64,000 bases of DNA from an uncultured Pelagibacteraceae bacterium (GCA_902542975.1 CACBWM010000002.1:62001-126000); one strand, 5' to 3'. Positions 44,612 through 55,355 are shown, numbered from the stretch's first letter. Numbers and translations: made by a program. The notes: generated by a model from the sequence alone, not told the origin.

Positions 44612-46534
44612 TTAGGCGCTTTTTTCTTTATTCTCGTCTTTTACTTCTTCAAAATCTGCATCAACAACGTTATCGTCTTTCGTATCTTCTTTCTTTGCGT
44701 CTTTTGGAGCATCATCAGGTTTTGCACCTTGTTGTGATTTATAGATTGCCTCACCTAATTTCATAGATGCTTGAACTAAATCTTGTGTTTTTTTCTTAAT
44801 TTCTTCAACATCAGTTCCTTTTAGTGCATTTCTTAAGTTTGCTGATGCATCCTCAATAGCTTTTTTATCTGCATCAGAAACTTTGCCTCCATGTTCTTTT
44901 AAATTTTTTTCAGTTGAATGAATTAATGTATCTGCTTGATTTCTTGCATCAACTGCTTCTCTTTTCTTTTTATCTTCCTCTTTATTTGACTCTGCATCTT
45001 TTACCATTTGATTAATTTCTTCATCACTTAATCCTCCAGATGCTTGAATTTGAATTTTTTGTTCTTTGCCAGTTCCTTTGTCTTTAGCTGAAACATTCAC
45101 AATACCATTTGCATCTATATCAAATGTCACTTCAATTTGTGGAACTCCTCTTGGTGCAGGGGCTATTCCAACTAATTCAAAGTTTCCTAATACTTTATTA
45201 TCTGAAGCCATCTCTCTTTCACCTTGAAGAACTCTGATTGATACAGCAGGTTGATTATCCTCTGCAGTAGAAAATACTTGGCTCTTTTTGGTTGGAATTG
45301 TTGTATTTTTATCAATTAATTTTGTTGATACACCACCCAATGTTTCTATTCCTAAAGATAAAGGAGTTACATCTAAAAGTAACACATCTTTTACATCACC
45401 TTGTAATACACCCGCTTGAATTGCAGCACCCATAGCAACAACTTCATCAGGATTTACAGATTTGTTAGGATCTTTCCCAAAGAAATTTTTTACTTCTTCT
45501 ATAACTTTTGGCATTCTAGTCATACCACCAACTAGTACTATTTCATCTACTTCGCTTGCAGATAAACCTGCATCCTTTAGAGCTGTTTTGCATGGTGGAA
45601 TTGTTCTTGAAATTAGATCTTCGACTAATGCCTCTAATTTAGCTCTAGTCATTTTCAAGTTTATATGTTTTGGTCCAGTTTTATCAGCAGTAATAAATGG
45701 AAGATTTATCTCAGTTTGCGTTGCAGATGATAATTCTATTTTTGCTTTTTCTGCAGCTTCTTTCAATCTCTGCAAAGCTAGTTTATCTGATTTTAAATCA
45801 ATACCGTTTTCTTTTTTGAATTCCGAAAGTAAGTAATCAACTATTGCATTATCAAAATCTTCTCCACCTAAAAATGTGTCACCATTGGTTGACTTAACCT
45901 CAAATACACCGTCACCTAATTCAAGAATCGAAACATCAAATGTTCCTCCACCTAGATCATAGACTGCTATTTTTTTATTTGCTTTTTTATCTAAACCATA
46001 TGCAAGAGATGCTGCTGTTGGCTCATTTATAATTCTTAAAACCTCAAGCCCAGCAATTTTACCTGCATCTTTAGTAGCTTGTCTTTGAGCATCATTAAAA
46101 TAAGCTGGAACGGTAATAACTGCTTGCTTCACTTCGGAGCCTAAATATTTCTCTGCTGTCTCTTTCATTTTCTGAAGTGTGAAAGCTGATATTTGTGATG
46201 GCGAATATTTTTGGCCTTTTGCTTCAATCCATGCGTCGCCTTTATCTGAGTTAACTATTTTAAAAGGTGCAGTCTCAACATCTTTTTTTACTGTTGGGTC
46301 ATCAAAATTTCTCCCAATTAATCTTTTAACAGCAAATATCGTATTTTCAGGATTTGTAACTGCCTGTCTTTTTGCGGGTTGACCTATTAATTTTTCACCT
46401 TCATCTGTAAAAGCAACAACTGAAGGTGTCGTTCTTGCTCCTTCAGCATTTTCTAAAACCTTTGCTTGTGTTCCCTCCATGACTGCTACGCAAGAGTTTG
46501 TTGTTCCTAAATCAATTCCAATAACTTTACTCAT
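44612..46534 (-). CDS. dnaK: Chaperone DnaK (Hsp70)
   Basis: A 640-residue Hsp70. [10 protein letters not shown] at 5-14 binds the phosphates, [21 protein letters not shown] and [14 protein letters not shown] are signature sequences 1 and 2, and the substrate domain ends in an acidic lid tail ([21 protein letters not shown]). It runs after grpE (61-base gap) and before dnaJ. An RpoH-like promoter is seen just upstream. Confidence 0.98.
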   Translation of the reverse strand: MSKVIGIDLGTTNSCVAVMEGTQAKVLENAEGARTTPSVVAFTDEGEKLIGQPAKRQAVTNPENTIFAVKRLIGRNFDDPTVKKDVETAPFKIVNSDKGDAWIEAKGQKYSPSQISAFTLQKMKETAEKYLGSEVKQAVITVPAYFNDAQRQATKDAGKIAGLEVLRIINEPTAASLAYGLDKKANKKIAVYDLGGGTFDVSILELGDGVFEVKSTNGDTFLGGEDFDNAIVDYLLSEFKKENGIDLKSDKLALQRLKEAAEKAKIELSSATQTEINLPFITADKTGPKHINLKMTRAKLEALVEDLISRTIPPCKTALKDAGLSASEVDEIVLVGGMTRMPKVIEEVKNFFGKDPNKSVNPDEVVAMGAAIQAGVLQGDVKDVLLLDVTPLSLGIETLGGVSTKLIDKNTTIPTKKSQVFSTAEDNQPAVSIRVLQGEREMASDNKVLGNFELVGIAPAPRGVPQIEVTFDIDANGIVNVSAKDKGTGKEQKIQIQASGGLSDEEINQMVKDAESNKEEDKKKREAVDARNQADTLIHSTEKNLKEHGGKVSDADKKAIEDASANLRNALKGTDVEEIKKKTQDLVQASMKLGEAIYKSQQGAKPDDAPKDAKKEDTKDDNVVDADFEEVKDENKEKSA

Positions 46535-46555
46535 AATCTATACCGTTTGATGCTC

Positions 46556-46583
46556 ATATAAGTGCTAATTCTGCAACTACAAC
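46556..46583 (-). promoter_or_regulatory. Putative heat-shock (RpoH-type) promoter of dnaK
   Basis: On the minus strand GTTG (46583-46580), a 17-base spacer, then CTTATAT (46562-46556). This agrees with the alphaproteobacterial RpoH pattern CTTG-N17-CYTATNT with one mismatch in the -35. It ends 21 bases before the dnaK ATG. It would let dnaKJ be induced separately from grpE. Confidence 0.45.
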
Positions 46584-46595
46584 CATAATAAATAA

Positions 46596-47234
46596 TTAAT
46601 TTTTTGCCTCTTTTTCTCTATTTTCTTGGTTTTCTTGGTTTTTTTGTTTCTCTTCAACTTTTTTTTTAGATACAGCTACCAACGAAGGTCTCAGCAACCT
46701 ATCCTTCATCATAAAACCTTTTTGAATTTCTTGAACAATTGTTCCTTGATCTTTGGTATCATCTTCAACTTCCATCATAGCCTGATGTAAATTTGGATCA
46801 AGTTTTTCGTTAATAGCTTTAATTGGCTCAATATTATTTTTTTTAAAAATTGAAATCATATCATTATTAATAATATTAATATGCTCTATCAATTTCTTTA
46901 ATGTGTCTTTATCTTTTATAGTCTCATCATTTTCCAAAGTTTGTTTTGATCTTTCTAGATTATCTAGAAGATTAAGTGTTTCTCTTGCAAATGAGAAGCC
47001 GCCATATTCAAAAGCTTCATCTTTCTCTTTCTCAAATCTTCTCCTCTGATTTTCCATTTCTGCAAATGTTCTAGCAACTTTATCTTTAAGATTTGTAATT
47101 TCTTCTTCAGGAGAAATTTGCTCATCTTTTTCTTTTTTTTCAGTTTCTTCTAGAGCCTGTTTATCTATATTTATCTCTGAGTTTTCGTCTTTTAAAGTTT
47201 GATCTTTCTTATTTTTTAATTCTTCTTTTTCCAT
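46596..47234 (-). CDS. grpE: Nucleotide exchange factor GrpE
   Basis: A 212-residue DnaK exchange factor. The N-terminal ~60 residues and the C-terminal tail are highly charged and low-complexity; a long coiled coil follows (EITNLKDKVARTFAEMENQRRRFEKEKDEA) and the beta-wing region reads EPIKAINEKLDPNLHQAMMEVEDD, then IVQEIQKGFMMKDRLLRPSLVAVS. Its start is 36 bases from divergent rdgB. Confidence 0.96.
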   Translation of the reverse strand: MEKEELKNKKDQTLKDENSEINIDKQALEETEKKEKDEQISPEEEITNLKDKVARTFAEMENQRRRFEKEKDEAFEYGGFSFARETLNLLDNLERSKQTLENDETIKDKDTLKKLIEHINIINNDMISIFKKNNIEPIKAINEKLDPNLHQAMMEVEDDTKDQGTIVQEIQKGFMMKDRLLRPSLVAVSKKKVEEKQKNQENQENREKEAKN

Positions 47235-47270
47235 TAGAGACTATATGGTAAGAAATTCATGAAATTCTAG

Positions 47271-47873
47271 ATGTTAAAAAAAAAAAATAAAGAAATCGTA
47301 ATAGGGTCAAATAATGATGGAAAAATAAAAGAAATTAAAGATTTACTGCCCAAATATTACACCATTACTTCTCCAAAAGAGTATGGCCTCAATAGCCCTA
47401 GAGAAAACGGAAATACTTTTCTAAAAAATTCTTTAATTAAAGCAAAGTACTTTTCAAAAAAAACAAAAAAAATTTGTATTGCAGATGATTCTGGCCTTGA
47501 AATTGAATTACTAAATAATCAACCAGGCATTTATTCAGCAAGATGGGGTGGAAAAAAGGGTGATTTTAATTTGGCAATATCCAAAGTATATCAAAAATTA
47601 TCGAAGGTAGATAAAAACTGGAAATCAAAAAAAATTAAAGCAAGATTTATTTGTGCATTAACTATTTATGGATTAAAAAAAAATCCGATTCAATCTTTAG
47701 GGATTATTAGTGGTAGGATTTCTAAAAAGAAAATTGGAAATAAAGGTTTTGGCTATGATCCAATTTTTATACCTGAAAATAAAAAATTAACATTCGGTCA
47801 AATGAGTCAAAAGTTAAAATTTAAAAACGATCACCGAGCACAAGCTTTCAAAAAAATTAAAAAATTTCTTTAA
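47271..47873 (+). CDS. rdgB: XTP/dITP diphosphatase (RdgB/HAM1)
   Basis: A 200-residue house-cleaning nucleotidase for deaminated purine NTPs. IVIGSNNDGKIKEIKDLL, CIADDSGLEIELLNNQPGIYSARWGG and GKGFGYDPIF-like GNKGFGYDPIFIPE are the family motifs; FGQMSQKLKFKNDHRAQA closes it. The second to sixth codons lie in a run of eleven A. It overlaps the convergent gene by 17 bases. Position beside grpE is normal. Confidence 0.96.
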   Translation: MLKKKNKEIVIGSNNDGKIKEIKDLLPKYYTITSPKEYGLNSPRENGNTFLKNSLIKAKYFSKKTKKICIADDSGLEIELLNNQPGIYSARWGGKKGDFNLAISKVYQKLSKVDKNWKSKKIKARFICALTIYGLKKNPIQSLGIISGRISKKKIGNKGFGYDPIFIPENKKLTFGQMSQKLKFKNDHRAQAFKKIKKFL

Positions 47874-49014
47874 AATTTTCTCCTTGAATTTCATAAAAGT
47901 TCAATTGATGCGTTATTGTTTTTTTATCTATTTCAAAGATGCCGATTTTTCCTTTGAACTTATTTTTTTTAATAAATAAATTTTCATTAGTCTTAAAATC
48001 ATTATTTATCAACAAGTAATACACTAAACCGATTAGATCATAACTTAAAAAAGAAATTTGATTAGGTTTATTATTGAAGTTTTGAATGTACTCTTTTTCA
48101 AATATTTCAAAATTATCTTTGTTTATTGACGGGAAATATATTGGATGTAATGAAATTTCTTTCAGAAGACTTTCATCAAACCATTGGTTCAGCGTAATAT
48201 ATTTTATTCTTTCTGACGATATATCGGTATATAATAATGAAGTAGCAACACTTTTTAGACTTTCACTAAAATCACCAATTATTACTGAGTCAAAATTAAT
48301 GAAACCTAAAGTATCTTTTTTTTTTAATTCATCTATTTTTTTCTTTTTATTAAAAGTATTTGAGTTCTCTATTCTTTTAATTTCGTCCTCTAAGTTTTGT
48401 TTTCTTTGTTGATACCTTGTTAAATCTTCTATTTGCTTTGTTAATAATGTTGGGTCTTTGGTATAAATAAATTTTTCTTTTAATATTAAATTAGATTTCT
48501 CAATAGCCTCTTCAATTTCTCTTTTATAGCCTGTTTCAGGTATTAAAAATATTGTATTATTTAAATTTTTTTCACTTAAATATTTTTTAATTGTATTTAT
48601 TTGTGATATTGCATTTACTCCTGCCGAAATTACATTTCTTGGATTATTTCTAATTTTGTTTGTAAAAGATAAGAATGTTACTTCACTTAACTCATCTAAA
48701 TATTTATTACTCTCATTGAATACCGGTCCAATAATTATGTTTACACCGTTATTGTAAAGCTCATTTGATACTTTTAATGCATCTATTGGGTTTGCTTTAG
48801 TATCTTTAGGAATTATTGTTAATCTGTCATCATTAATTTTATTCAATGCCATTCTTGTAGATTTAAGAATTGAATTACCAATATATGAATATTCACCTGA
48901 TAGAGGTACAATTAAACCTATTTTAATTCTCTCATCTGAAATTGCTTTAAGATGTGAGGAAACGATTATAAGAAAAACTTTTAAAAATATGATATATAAT
49001 TTTCTCATTTTCAT
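47857..49014 (-). CDS. Periplasmic binding-fold protein (penicillin-binding protein activator, LpoA-like)
   Basis: A 385-residue secreted protein; the signal peptide runs to about residue 25 (SSHLKAIS). The remainder is a type I periplasmic binding fold: IKIGLIVPLSGEYSYIGNSILKSTRMAL, IIGPVFNESNKYLDEL, and IYFPSINKDNFEIFEKEYIQNFNNKPNQISFLSYDLIGLVYYLL. The same gene in alphaproteobacteria is placed before rsmI and called a penicillin-binding protein activator; a branched-chain amino-acid-type binding role is the alternative. A charged coiled segment (about 199-235) is inserted. Confidence 0.82.
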   Translation of the reverse strand: MKMRKLYIIFLKVFLIIVSSHLKAISDERIKIGLIVPLSGEYSYIGNSILKSTRMALNKINDDRLTIIPKDTKANPIDALKVSNELYNNGVNIIIGPVFNESNKYLDELSEVTFLSFTNKIRNNPRNVISAGVNAISQINTIKKYLSEKNLNNTIFLIPETGYKREIEEAIEKSNLILKEKFIYTKDPTLLTKQIEDLTRYQQRKQNLEDEIKRIENSNTFNKKKKIDELKKKDTLGFINFDSVIIGDFSESLKSVATSLLYTDISSERIKYITLNQWFDESLLKEISLHPIYFPSINKDNFEIFEKEYIQNFNNKPNQISFLSYDLIGLVYYLLINNDFKTNENLFIKKNKFKGKIGIFEIDKKTITHQLNFYEIQGENFKEIF

Positions 49015-49017
49015 TAA

Positions 49018-49875
49018 ATGTATAATTTTGAAATAAATGATATTTTAAAACCTGGGCTATATTGTGTTTCTACGCCGATAGGAAACTTAGGTGATATAAC
49101 TTTTAGGGCTATATACATACTTAATAAATCGGATCTAATTTTGTCAGAAGACACCAGAGTTTCAAGTAAACTATTATCTAGGTTTAATATAAATACAAAA
49201 TTACTATCTAATCACAAATTTAATGAAAAAAAAAATATTAAATACTTATTAAATTTATTAAAAGAAAATAAAATAATTTCTATCATTTCAGATGCAGGTA
49301 CACCAACAATTTCAGATCCTGGTGGGGTTTTAATAAACGAATGCATCAAAAATAAAATTGATATATTTCCAGTTCCAGGATCTTCTGCTGTTGCTTCGGC
49401 TTTTTCTATAAGTGGTTTTTCAAACAATTTTTTTTTTTGTGGGTTTTTGCCTGATAAAAAGATACAAATTGATCAACTCTTTCAAAAGATTTCTAATTTA
49501 AATTGCTCAATTATTTTTTTTATTTCGCCCAAAAAAATAAAAAAAATAATACCTCAAATCCAAAAATACTTTAATGATAGAGATATTTTAGTTACTAGAG
49601 AAATGACAAAATTACATGAGGAATACATTAGAGAAAAAGTAAAAAATCTTAATAATGTCAATATATCTCAAAAAGGTGAAATGACTGTTGTTATATCGGA
49701 AAATCCAAATTTACAAAATAGGTTACAAGTAATCGAAGAATCAGTTAAAAAAAAAATTATTAAACTTTTAAAAAAAATGTCAATTAAAGATATAACAATA
49801 AAAATAAGTAAAGAAAATAATATATCGAAAAAAATAATTTATGATTTTTGTTTGAAAAAAAAAAATGAAATCTAA
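49018..49875 (+). CDS. rsmI: 16S rRNA (cytidine1402-2'-O)-methyltransferase RsmI
   Basis: A 285-residue tetrapyrrole-methylase-fold enzyme. STPIGNLGDITFRA at 18-31, LSEDTRVSSKLL, ISDAGTPTISDPGGVLINEC and FPVPGSSAVASAFSISGF are the strongest motifs. The C-terminal domain is degenerate, lysine-rich. It starts four bases from the divergent start of the binding-fold protein; the next gene overlaps it by 11 bases. Confidence 0.97.
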   Translation: MYNFEINDILKPGLYCVSTPIGNLGDITFRAIYILNKSDLILSEDTRVSSKLLSRFNINTKLLSNHKFNEKKNIKYLLNLLKENKIISIISDAGTPTISDPGGVLINECIKNKIDIFPVPGSSAVASAFSISGFSNNFFFCGFLPDKKIQIDQLFQKISNLNCSIIFFISPKKIKKIIPQIQKYFNDRDILVTREMTKLHEEYIREKVKNLNNVNISQKGEMTVVISENPNLQNRLQVIEESVKKKIIKLLKKMSIKDITIKISKENNISKKIIYDFCLKKKNEI

Positions 49876-50458
49876 AAACTTAAAATTAATAATAATTTTT
49901 CTATTAATTTCAGGATGCGTCGGCTATTCATCTACAGGTGTTTTGGGTACAGGAGTTTCGGTTGCTATGGATCCAAGGACTATAGGAACACAAATTGATG
50001 ACTCATTAATGCAAAAAAATTTAAGAACAAAATTAATATTGATGAATAAAGGTTACCTACTTAACGTAAAGACTAAAGTATTGGATGGTCGAATTTTCAT
50101 AACAGGTAAAGTAGACACTGTAGAGGAAAAATTAAAAATTACGAAGCTTGGGTGGGAAATAAAAGGAGCTAGATCGGTAAAAAATGATTTAAAAATAAAA
50201 GAAAAGTTTAATTTTCAACAAACTGCAAAAGATGTATTAATTACTTCTCAATTAAGAACTGCACTAATAACAAATAAGAAAATAGCGTCTGCAAATTATG
50301 ACATCGATACATATAAAAAGATTATTTATGTTTATGGTATTTCACAAAATGAGGATGAAAGAGCTGAGGTTATAAATGAAGCGAAGAAAGTTCTTGATGT
50401 TGAAGACGTCATTACAAGTATATTTTTAGTAGAGGATTTGAGAGTGATAAAAAACTAG
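49865..50458 (+). CDS. BON-domain lipoprotein (DolP/YraP-like)
   Basis: A 197-residue lipoprotein with signal peptide ending LLISGC (acylated C18), then two BON repeats (about 50-115 and 125-190: DDSLMQKNLRTKLI..VKTKVLDGRIFITGKVDTVEEK and DVLITSQLRTALITNKKIAS..KKIIYVYGISQNEDE). Such proteins sit on the inner face of the outer membrane and help keep its integrity. It overlaps rsmI by 11 bases; the yraN gene usual between them is absent. Confidence 0.92.
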   Translation: MKSKNLKLIIIFLLISGCVGYSSTGVLGTGVSVAMDPRTIGTQIDDSLMQKNLRTKLILMNKGYLLNVKTKVLDGRIFITGKVDTVEEKLKITKLGWEIKGARSVKNDLKIKEKFNFQQTAKDVLITSQLRTALITNKKIASANYDIDTYKKIIYVYGISQNEDERAEVINEAKKVLDVEDVITSIFLVEDLRVIKN

Positions 50459-52743
50459 TTTGGTTTTTTATAATTAATCACTCCAGCTGAATAAGCTGCC
50501 ACTGATGCCAAATTTAATATGTCGGAGGTCGATGATCTTAACGGAGCAATTTCAATTGCCTGACCCAAACCAATTAATAGTGGTCCTATGACTTTTGCAC
50601 CACCCAAAGTTTTCATTGTTTTATAAGTTATAGCAGCACTATGCTGCCCAGGCATAATTAATATATTCGCATTACCAACAATCTCAGAGAATGGATAAAG
50701 ATCTTTATATTCGTCGCTTAAAGCTACATCAGGCTGCATATCTCCATCAAACTTAAAGTTAACGTTTTTATTTTTTAATATTTCTACAGCGTCTCTTATG
50801 TGTTTAGTTCTAGCTGTGATCGGTTGGCCAAAGGTTGAGTGTGAAAGAAAAGCAACTTTTGGTTCAAATCCAAATAATTTTGCAACTCTAGATGCAGAAA
50901 TAGCAATTTCAGAAAGTTGTTCAGATGTTGGATATTCGTGAACACTTGTATCTGCAATAAAAACTGTTTTTCCCCTATTTACAATCATGTTTAATCCAAA
51001 CATAATTTCTCCCGGTCGTGCATCTATGACCTTTTTTACTTTCTCAAGAGATTGTCCATACCTTCTTGAATTTCCAGTAACCATTGCATCAGCATCACCA
51101 CATGCAACCATGCAAGAACCCCATATAACTCTGTCATTTCTGACCATTTTATCACAATCTCTTTCAAGTAATCCCTCTGTTCTTTGAAGTTTTTTAAATA
51201 GGTAATTTACATATTTTTTTCGTTTGTCACTTAAAGTAGAGTTCACAATCTTAATATCAAAGTTTTCTCCGTAACCAATCTCTCTGAGTTTTTCTTTAAC
51301 CACTTTTTCTTTAGCAACCAAAATAGGCGTACCTAATCCACTATTTTTGAATGCTATAGCAGCCTTCAAAGTATTTTCATCTTCACCGTCAGCAAATACA
51401 ACTTTTTTGTTTGTTTTTTTAATTTGGTTATTTATTCCCTGCATAATAGTTACAGATGGATCAAGCCTTTGTTTAAGCTGTTCAGAATATTGATCAAAAT
51501 TTTCTATTTTTTTTCTAGCAACACCAGATTTTATAGCAGCTTTTGCGACTGCTACTGGTATTACACTTATTAATCGAGGGTCAAAAGTAGATGGAATAAT
51601 ATATTCTCTTCCGTAATTAGGTCTTTCCCCACCCATTGCAGCTGCCACTTCGTCAGGTACAAATTCTCTAGCAAGTGAAGCAATAGCATTAGCTGCCGCA
51701 ACTTTCATTTCTTCATTTATTGTTTTTGCTCTAACATCTAATGCTCCCCTAAATATGTATGGAAATCCAATTAAATTATTTACTTGATTTGGATAATCGG
51801 ATCTACCCGTTGCTATAATTGCATCATTCCTCACTTCTTCTATATCTTCTGGTTTAATTTCAGGATCTGGATTTGCACAAGCGAATATAATTGGATTTTT
51901 TGCCATTTTTTTAATCATACTCTTTTTTACAACACCCGCTGCGGATAAGCCTAAAAATACATCTGCATTTTTCATCGCATCATCTAAACTTTTATCATTT
52001 GTTTCAACTGCAAATCCTTTTTTCCAAGAATTAATATCTTTTCTATTTTTATTTATTACACCTTTTGTATCCAGCATTTTGATATTATTTTTTGGAATAC
52101 CTTTGCTTCTAAATAATTTTGCACATGCCATAGCTGCAGCACCAGCACCATTGATTACTATTTTAATTTTTTTTAAGTTTTTTTTTGCAATATCAACTGC
52201 ATTAATTAATGCAGCCGTTGTTATAATAGCTGTCCCATGTTGATCGTCATGAAAGACAGGAATATCTAGAATTTTTTTTAATTCCTCTTCAATTATAAAA
52301 CAGTTTGGAGCCGCAATGTCTTCAAGATTTATACCACCAAAACTTTTTGCTATATGTTTTATGGAATTAATTATTTCTTTTGTATCCTCTGTGTCTATTT
52401 CTAAATCTATAGAGTCAATATCTGCAAATCTTTTAAATAGAACAGCTTTTCCTTCCATCACTGGTTTTGATGCAATCGCACCCAAATTTCCTAGTCCTAA
52501 TATTGCTGATCCATTACTAATAACTGCAACTAAGTTTCCTTTAGTAGTATATTCATAAGCCAACTCAGGATTATCAGCTATTGCCTTCACTGGAGCTGCC
52601 ACACCAGGAGAATAAGCTAAGGCCAAGTCTCTTTTTGTAGTTACAGGCTTAGATGAAACGATCTCTATTTTGCCAGATTTATCATTAGTATGAAAATCTA
52701 AAGCTTCTTTATCAGAATAATGTTCAATTTTGTTTTTTTTCAT
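50455..52743 (-). CDS. maeB: NADP-dependent malic enzyme with phosphotransacetylase-like domain
   Basis: A 762-residue fusion. Residues 1 to about 420 are malic enzyme (KRDLALAYSPGVAAPVKAI, NLGAIASKPVMEGKAVLFKRFADID, VFHDDQHGTAIITTAALINA, INGAGAAAMACAKL). The remainder is a PTA-like domain (ADGEDENTLKAAIAF, DAMVTGNSRRYGQ), known to be regulatory and catalytically inactive in homologues. It decarboxylates malate to pyruvate with NADPH. It shares CTAG with the BON gene stop. Confidence 0.96.
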   Translation of the reverse strand: MKKNKIEHYSDKEALDFHTNDKSGKIEIVSSKPVTTKRDLALAYSPGVAAPVKAIADNPELAYEYTTKGNLVAVISNGSAILGLGNLGAIASKPVMEGKAVLFKRFADIDSIDLEIDTEDTKEIINSIKHIAKSFGGINLEDIAAPNCFIIEEELKKILDIPVFHDDQHGTAIITTAALINAVDIAKKNLKKIKIVINGAGAAAMACAKLFRSKGIPKNNIKMLDTKGVINKNRKDINSWKKGFAVETNDKSLDDAMKNADVFLGLSAAGVVKKSMIKKMAKNPIIFACANPDPEIKPEDIEEVRNDAIIATGRSDYPNQVNNLIGFPYIFRGALDVRAKTINEEMKVAAANAIASLAREFVPDEVAAAMGGERPNYGREYIIPSTFDPRLISVIPVAVAKAAIKSGVARKKIENFDQYSEQLKQRLDPSVTIMQGINNQIKKTNKKVVFADGEDENTLKAAIAFKNSGLGTPILVAKEKVVKEKLREIGYGENFDIKIVNSTLSDKRKKYVNYLFKKLQRTEGLLERDCDKMVRNDRVIWGSCMVACGDADAMVTGNSRRYGQSLEKVKKVIDARPGEIMFGLNMIVNRGKTVFIADTSVHEYPTSEQLSEIAISASRVAKLFGFEPKVAFLSHSTFGQPITARTKHIRDAVEILKNKNVNFKFDGDMQPDVALSDEYKDLYPFSEIVGNANILIMPGQHSAAITYKTMKTLGGAKVIGPLLIGLGQAIEIAPLRSSTSDILNLASVAAYSAGVINYKKPN

Positions 52744-52786
52744 TATTTGTTAGATATACAAAAGGATTAAGTTACTAATATGATTT

Positions 52787-54313
52787 ATGAATTTAATTAA
52801 GTCAACAGGCACATTTAGTCTGTTTGTTATACTAAGCAGAATTTTAGGATACATTAGAGACTTTTTTATAGCTATTTATCTTGGATCGGGACCAATTGCT
52901 GATGCATTCTTCGTAGCATTTAGAATACCAAACACTTTTAGGAGATTATTTGCAGAAGGTACTTTTAATGCAGCTTTTGTTCCATCTTATACATCAGAAC
53001 TTCTGTCCAATAAAAAAAAGGCTCAAAAATTTGCAAACTCAGTATTTAATTTATTGGTCTTAGCACTTTTAAGTTTAACAATATTAGTAGAGATCTTTAT
53101 GCCAAGCTTTATAAAATTGATTGCCCCTGGCTTCTCAGATTTAGATGAAAAGTTCAAATTAGCAGTTGATTTAACAAGAATTACTTTCCCTTTTTTATTT
53201 TTCATAAGCATAGCTTCTTTTTTTTCAGCAATTTTAAATTCACATAACAAATTTGCTGCCGCTGCCGCTGCTCCTCTTTTTTTAAATGTAATATTAATAA
53301 TATGCTTCCTAATTATAAAAAATGATACAGATTTAGTTTTCTATCTAAGTTATGGTGTAACCTTTGCGGGAATTATACAATTTATATTTTTAATTATTTT
53401 TACAAGAAAATACTTTAATCCAAGTTTTAAATTCAATTTCCAAATAGATAACAAAATAAAATTCTTTTTTAAAAAGCTCTTACCAAGTATATTTTCATCT
53501 GGTGTTACACAAATAAATATATTAGTTGGAACAATAATTGCTTCTTTTCAAGCAAGTGCGGTTTCATATTTGTATTATGCAGATAGAATATACCAGATAA
53601 ATTTAGCAATAGCAGGGATTGTAATCGCTATAATTATTTTACCCAACCTCAGTAGACATGTTAAGAGTAAAAATAAAGTAAAATTGGAAATCTTACAAAA
53701 TAAATCTTTAGAGTTAAGTTTATTTTTAAGTCTTCCTGCAACCCTTGCATTAATTTTTGCTTCTGAAGAAATTGTTTCTGCACTTTTTGGGTATGGATCT
53801 TTTAGCGAAGAAAGTGTTAAAAATTCAGCTCTTGCATTATTTTATTTTGCATTGGGTCTACCTGCATTTTCAATAATAAAAATATTTTCTAGTTTTGTAT
53901 TTGCCAGAAATGATACTAAAACACCCTTTTACTTTTCATTGATTTCTGTAATTTTGAATATTGTTGTTAGTGTATCTTTATTTAGTAAACTAGGTTTTAT
54001 TATAATTCCTATAGCAACAACTATTTCTTCGTGGCTAAATGGATTCTTACTTATGGTATTTGTCCTTAACAAAAATTACTTTAATTTCAATAATTCCTTT
54101 TTTAAACAGCTATTAAAAATATTTATTGCAAATTTAATTTGTTTGGGATTATTCAAAATATTAATAAATTATTTTAGTAATTATTTTTTATTTACAAATA
54201 GTTATAAATTTTTAGCAATTATATTATTAGTTCTTTTAACTTTTGCTTTTTATTTGTTAATTTCAGTACTCATTAAGGCCTTTAAAATATCTGATATTAA
54301 ATTAAACTATTAA
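52787..54313 (+). CDS. murJ: Lipid II flippase MurJ
   Basis: A 508-residue MOP-superfamily protein with about 14 helices. FSLFVILSRILGYIRDFFIAIYLGSGPIADAFFVAFRIPNTFRRLFAEG contains the conserved arginines lining the cavity, and AAAAAAPLFLNVILIIC and VSYLYYADRIYQINLAIAGIVIAI are family landmarks. It flips undecaprenyl-linked peptidoglycan precursor across the inner membrane. trpS follows three bases later. Confidence 0.95.
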   Translation: MNLIKSTGTFSLFVILSRILGYIRDFFIAIYLGSGPIADAFFVAFRIPNTFRRLFAEGTFNAAFVPSYTSELLSNKKKAQKFANSVFNLLVLALLSLTILVEIFMPSFIKLIAPGFSDLDEKFKLAVDLTRITFPFLFFISIASFFSAILNSHNKFAAAAAAPLFLNVILIICFLIIKNDTDLVFYLSYGVTFAGIIQFIFLIIFTRKYFNPSFKFNFQIDNKIKFFFKKLLPSIFSSGVTQINILVGTIIASFQASAVSYLYYADRIYQINLAIAGIVIAIIILPNLSRHVKSKNKVKLEILQNKSLELSLFLSLPATLALIFASEEIVSALFGYGSFSEESVKNSALALFYFALGLPAFSIIKIFSSFVFARNDTKTPFYFSLISVILNIVVSVSLFSKLGFIIIPIATTISSWLNGFLLMVFVLNKNYFNFNNSFFKQLLKIFIANLICLGLFKILINYFSNYFLFTNSYKFLAIILLVLLTFAFYLLISVLIKAFKISDIKLNY

Positions 54314-54316
54314 AGT

Positions 54317-55318
54317 ATGTCTAAAAAAATTTTTTCAGGAGTTCAACCAACGGGAAATTTGCATCTTGGTAATTATATAGGTGCAATAAAAAATTTTGTA
54401 GATTTACAAAATAATAAAAATAATAATTGCATTTTTTGCGTTGTTGATCTTCATGCCATTACAGTACTGCAAGATCCGACAGAGTTAAAAAATAATATTA
54501 GAGAGACAGCAGCAGCATTTATTGCAAGCGGTATTGATCCAAAAAATAGTATAATATTCAATCAATCTTTAGTTCCTGCACACTCCGAGGGTTCGTGGAT
54601 TTTAGGATGTGTTGCCAGAATGGGTTGGCTCAATAGAATGACACAATTCAAAGAGAAAGCTGGAAAAGACAAGGAAAAAGCTAGTGTTGGTTTATATATT
54701 TATCCAATTCTAATGGCCTCTGATATTCTTTTATATGATGCTACTCATGTGCCAGTCGGCGATGATCAAAAACAGCATCTAGAACTATGTAGAGATATAG
54801 CTCAAAAATTTAATAACGAATATAAATGTCCAGATTTCTTAAAACCTCCAGAGCCTCTAATACAAAAAAATTTTTCAAGAATAATGAGTTTGAAAGATGG
54901 CACAAAAAAAATGAGTAAATCAGATATTGCTGAAGGAAGTAGGATCAATCTTACAGATACCGAGGATCAAATTATTAACAAAATAAAAAAAGCAAAGACA
55001 GATAATCATACTTTACCTGGTGATGAAAATGGACTTAAAGGAAGACCTGAAGCAGAAAATTTAATGAGTATTTACTCAAGTTTAAGCAATCAAAATATTA
55101 CTGATACATTAAATGAATTTGAGGGAAAAAATTTTTCTGATCTAAAAAATAAATTATCTGAAATAATTGTGACGAAACTGTCACCTATATCAAAAGAAAT
55201 GCATAAATTGTTAACTGATAAAAATTACATAGATAAAATTTTAGAGGATGGTGCAGCAAAAGCTCAAGATATTTCATTTAAAAAAGTTAAAAAGATAAAA
55301 GAAATAGTTGGTTTTTAA
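54317..55318 (+). CDS. trpS: Tryptophanyl-tRNA synthetase
   Basis: A class I synthetase of 333 residues. [17 protein letters not shown] carries the HIGH-type motif (HLGN 16-19) and KKMSKSD the KMSKS motif around 198-202. [18 protein letters not shown] is a substrate and dimer region. It is preceded by murJ and followed by nfuA, 37 bases away. Confidence 0.97.
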   Translation: MSKKIFSGVQPTGNLHLGNYIGAIKNFVDLQNNKNNNCIFCVVDLHAITVLQDPTELKNNIRETAAAFIASGIDPKNSIIFNQSLVPAHSEGSWILGCVARMGWLNRMTQFKEKAGKDKEKASVGLYIYPILMASDILLYDATHVPVGDDQKQHLELCRDIAQKFNNEYKCPDFLKPPEPLIQKNFSRIMSLKDGTKKMSKSDIAEGSRINLTDTEDQIINKIKKAKTDNHTLPGDENGLKGRPEAENLMSIYSSLSNQNITDTLNEFEGKNFSDLKNKLSEIIVTKLSPISKEMHKLLTDKNYIDKILEDGAAKAQDISFKKVKKIKEIVGF

Positions 55319-55355
55319 CCATTTAATATTTTGAAATAAATACTATATAAAGTCT

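Noticed and set aside
45462-45836. Open frame antisense to dnaK
   Set aside because: It is the mirror of a strongly conserved coding region with no family features of its own; same for the antisense frames in dnaJ (44085-44411) and dctM.
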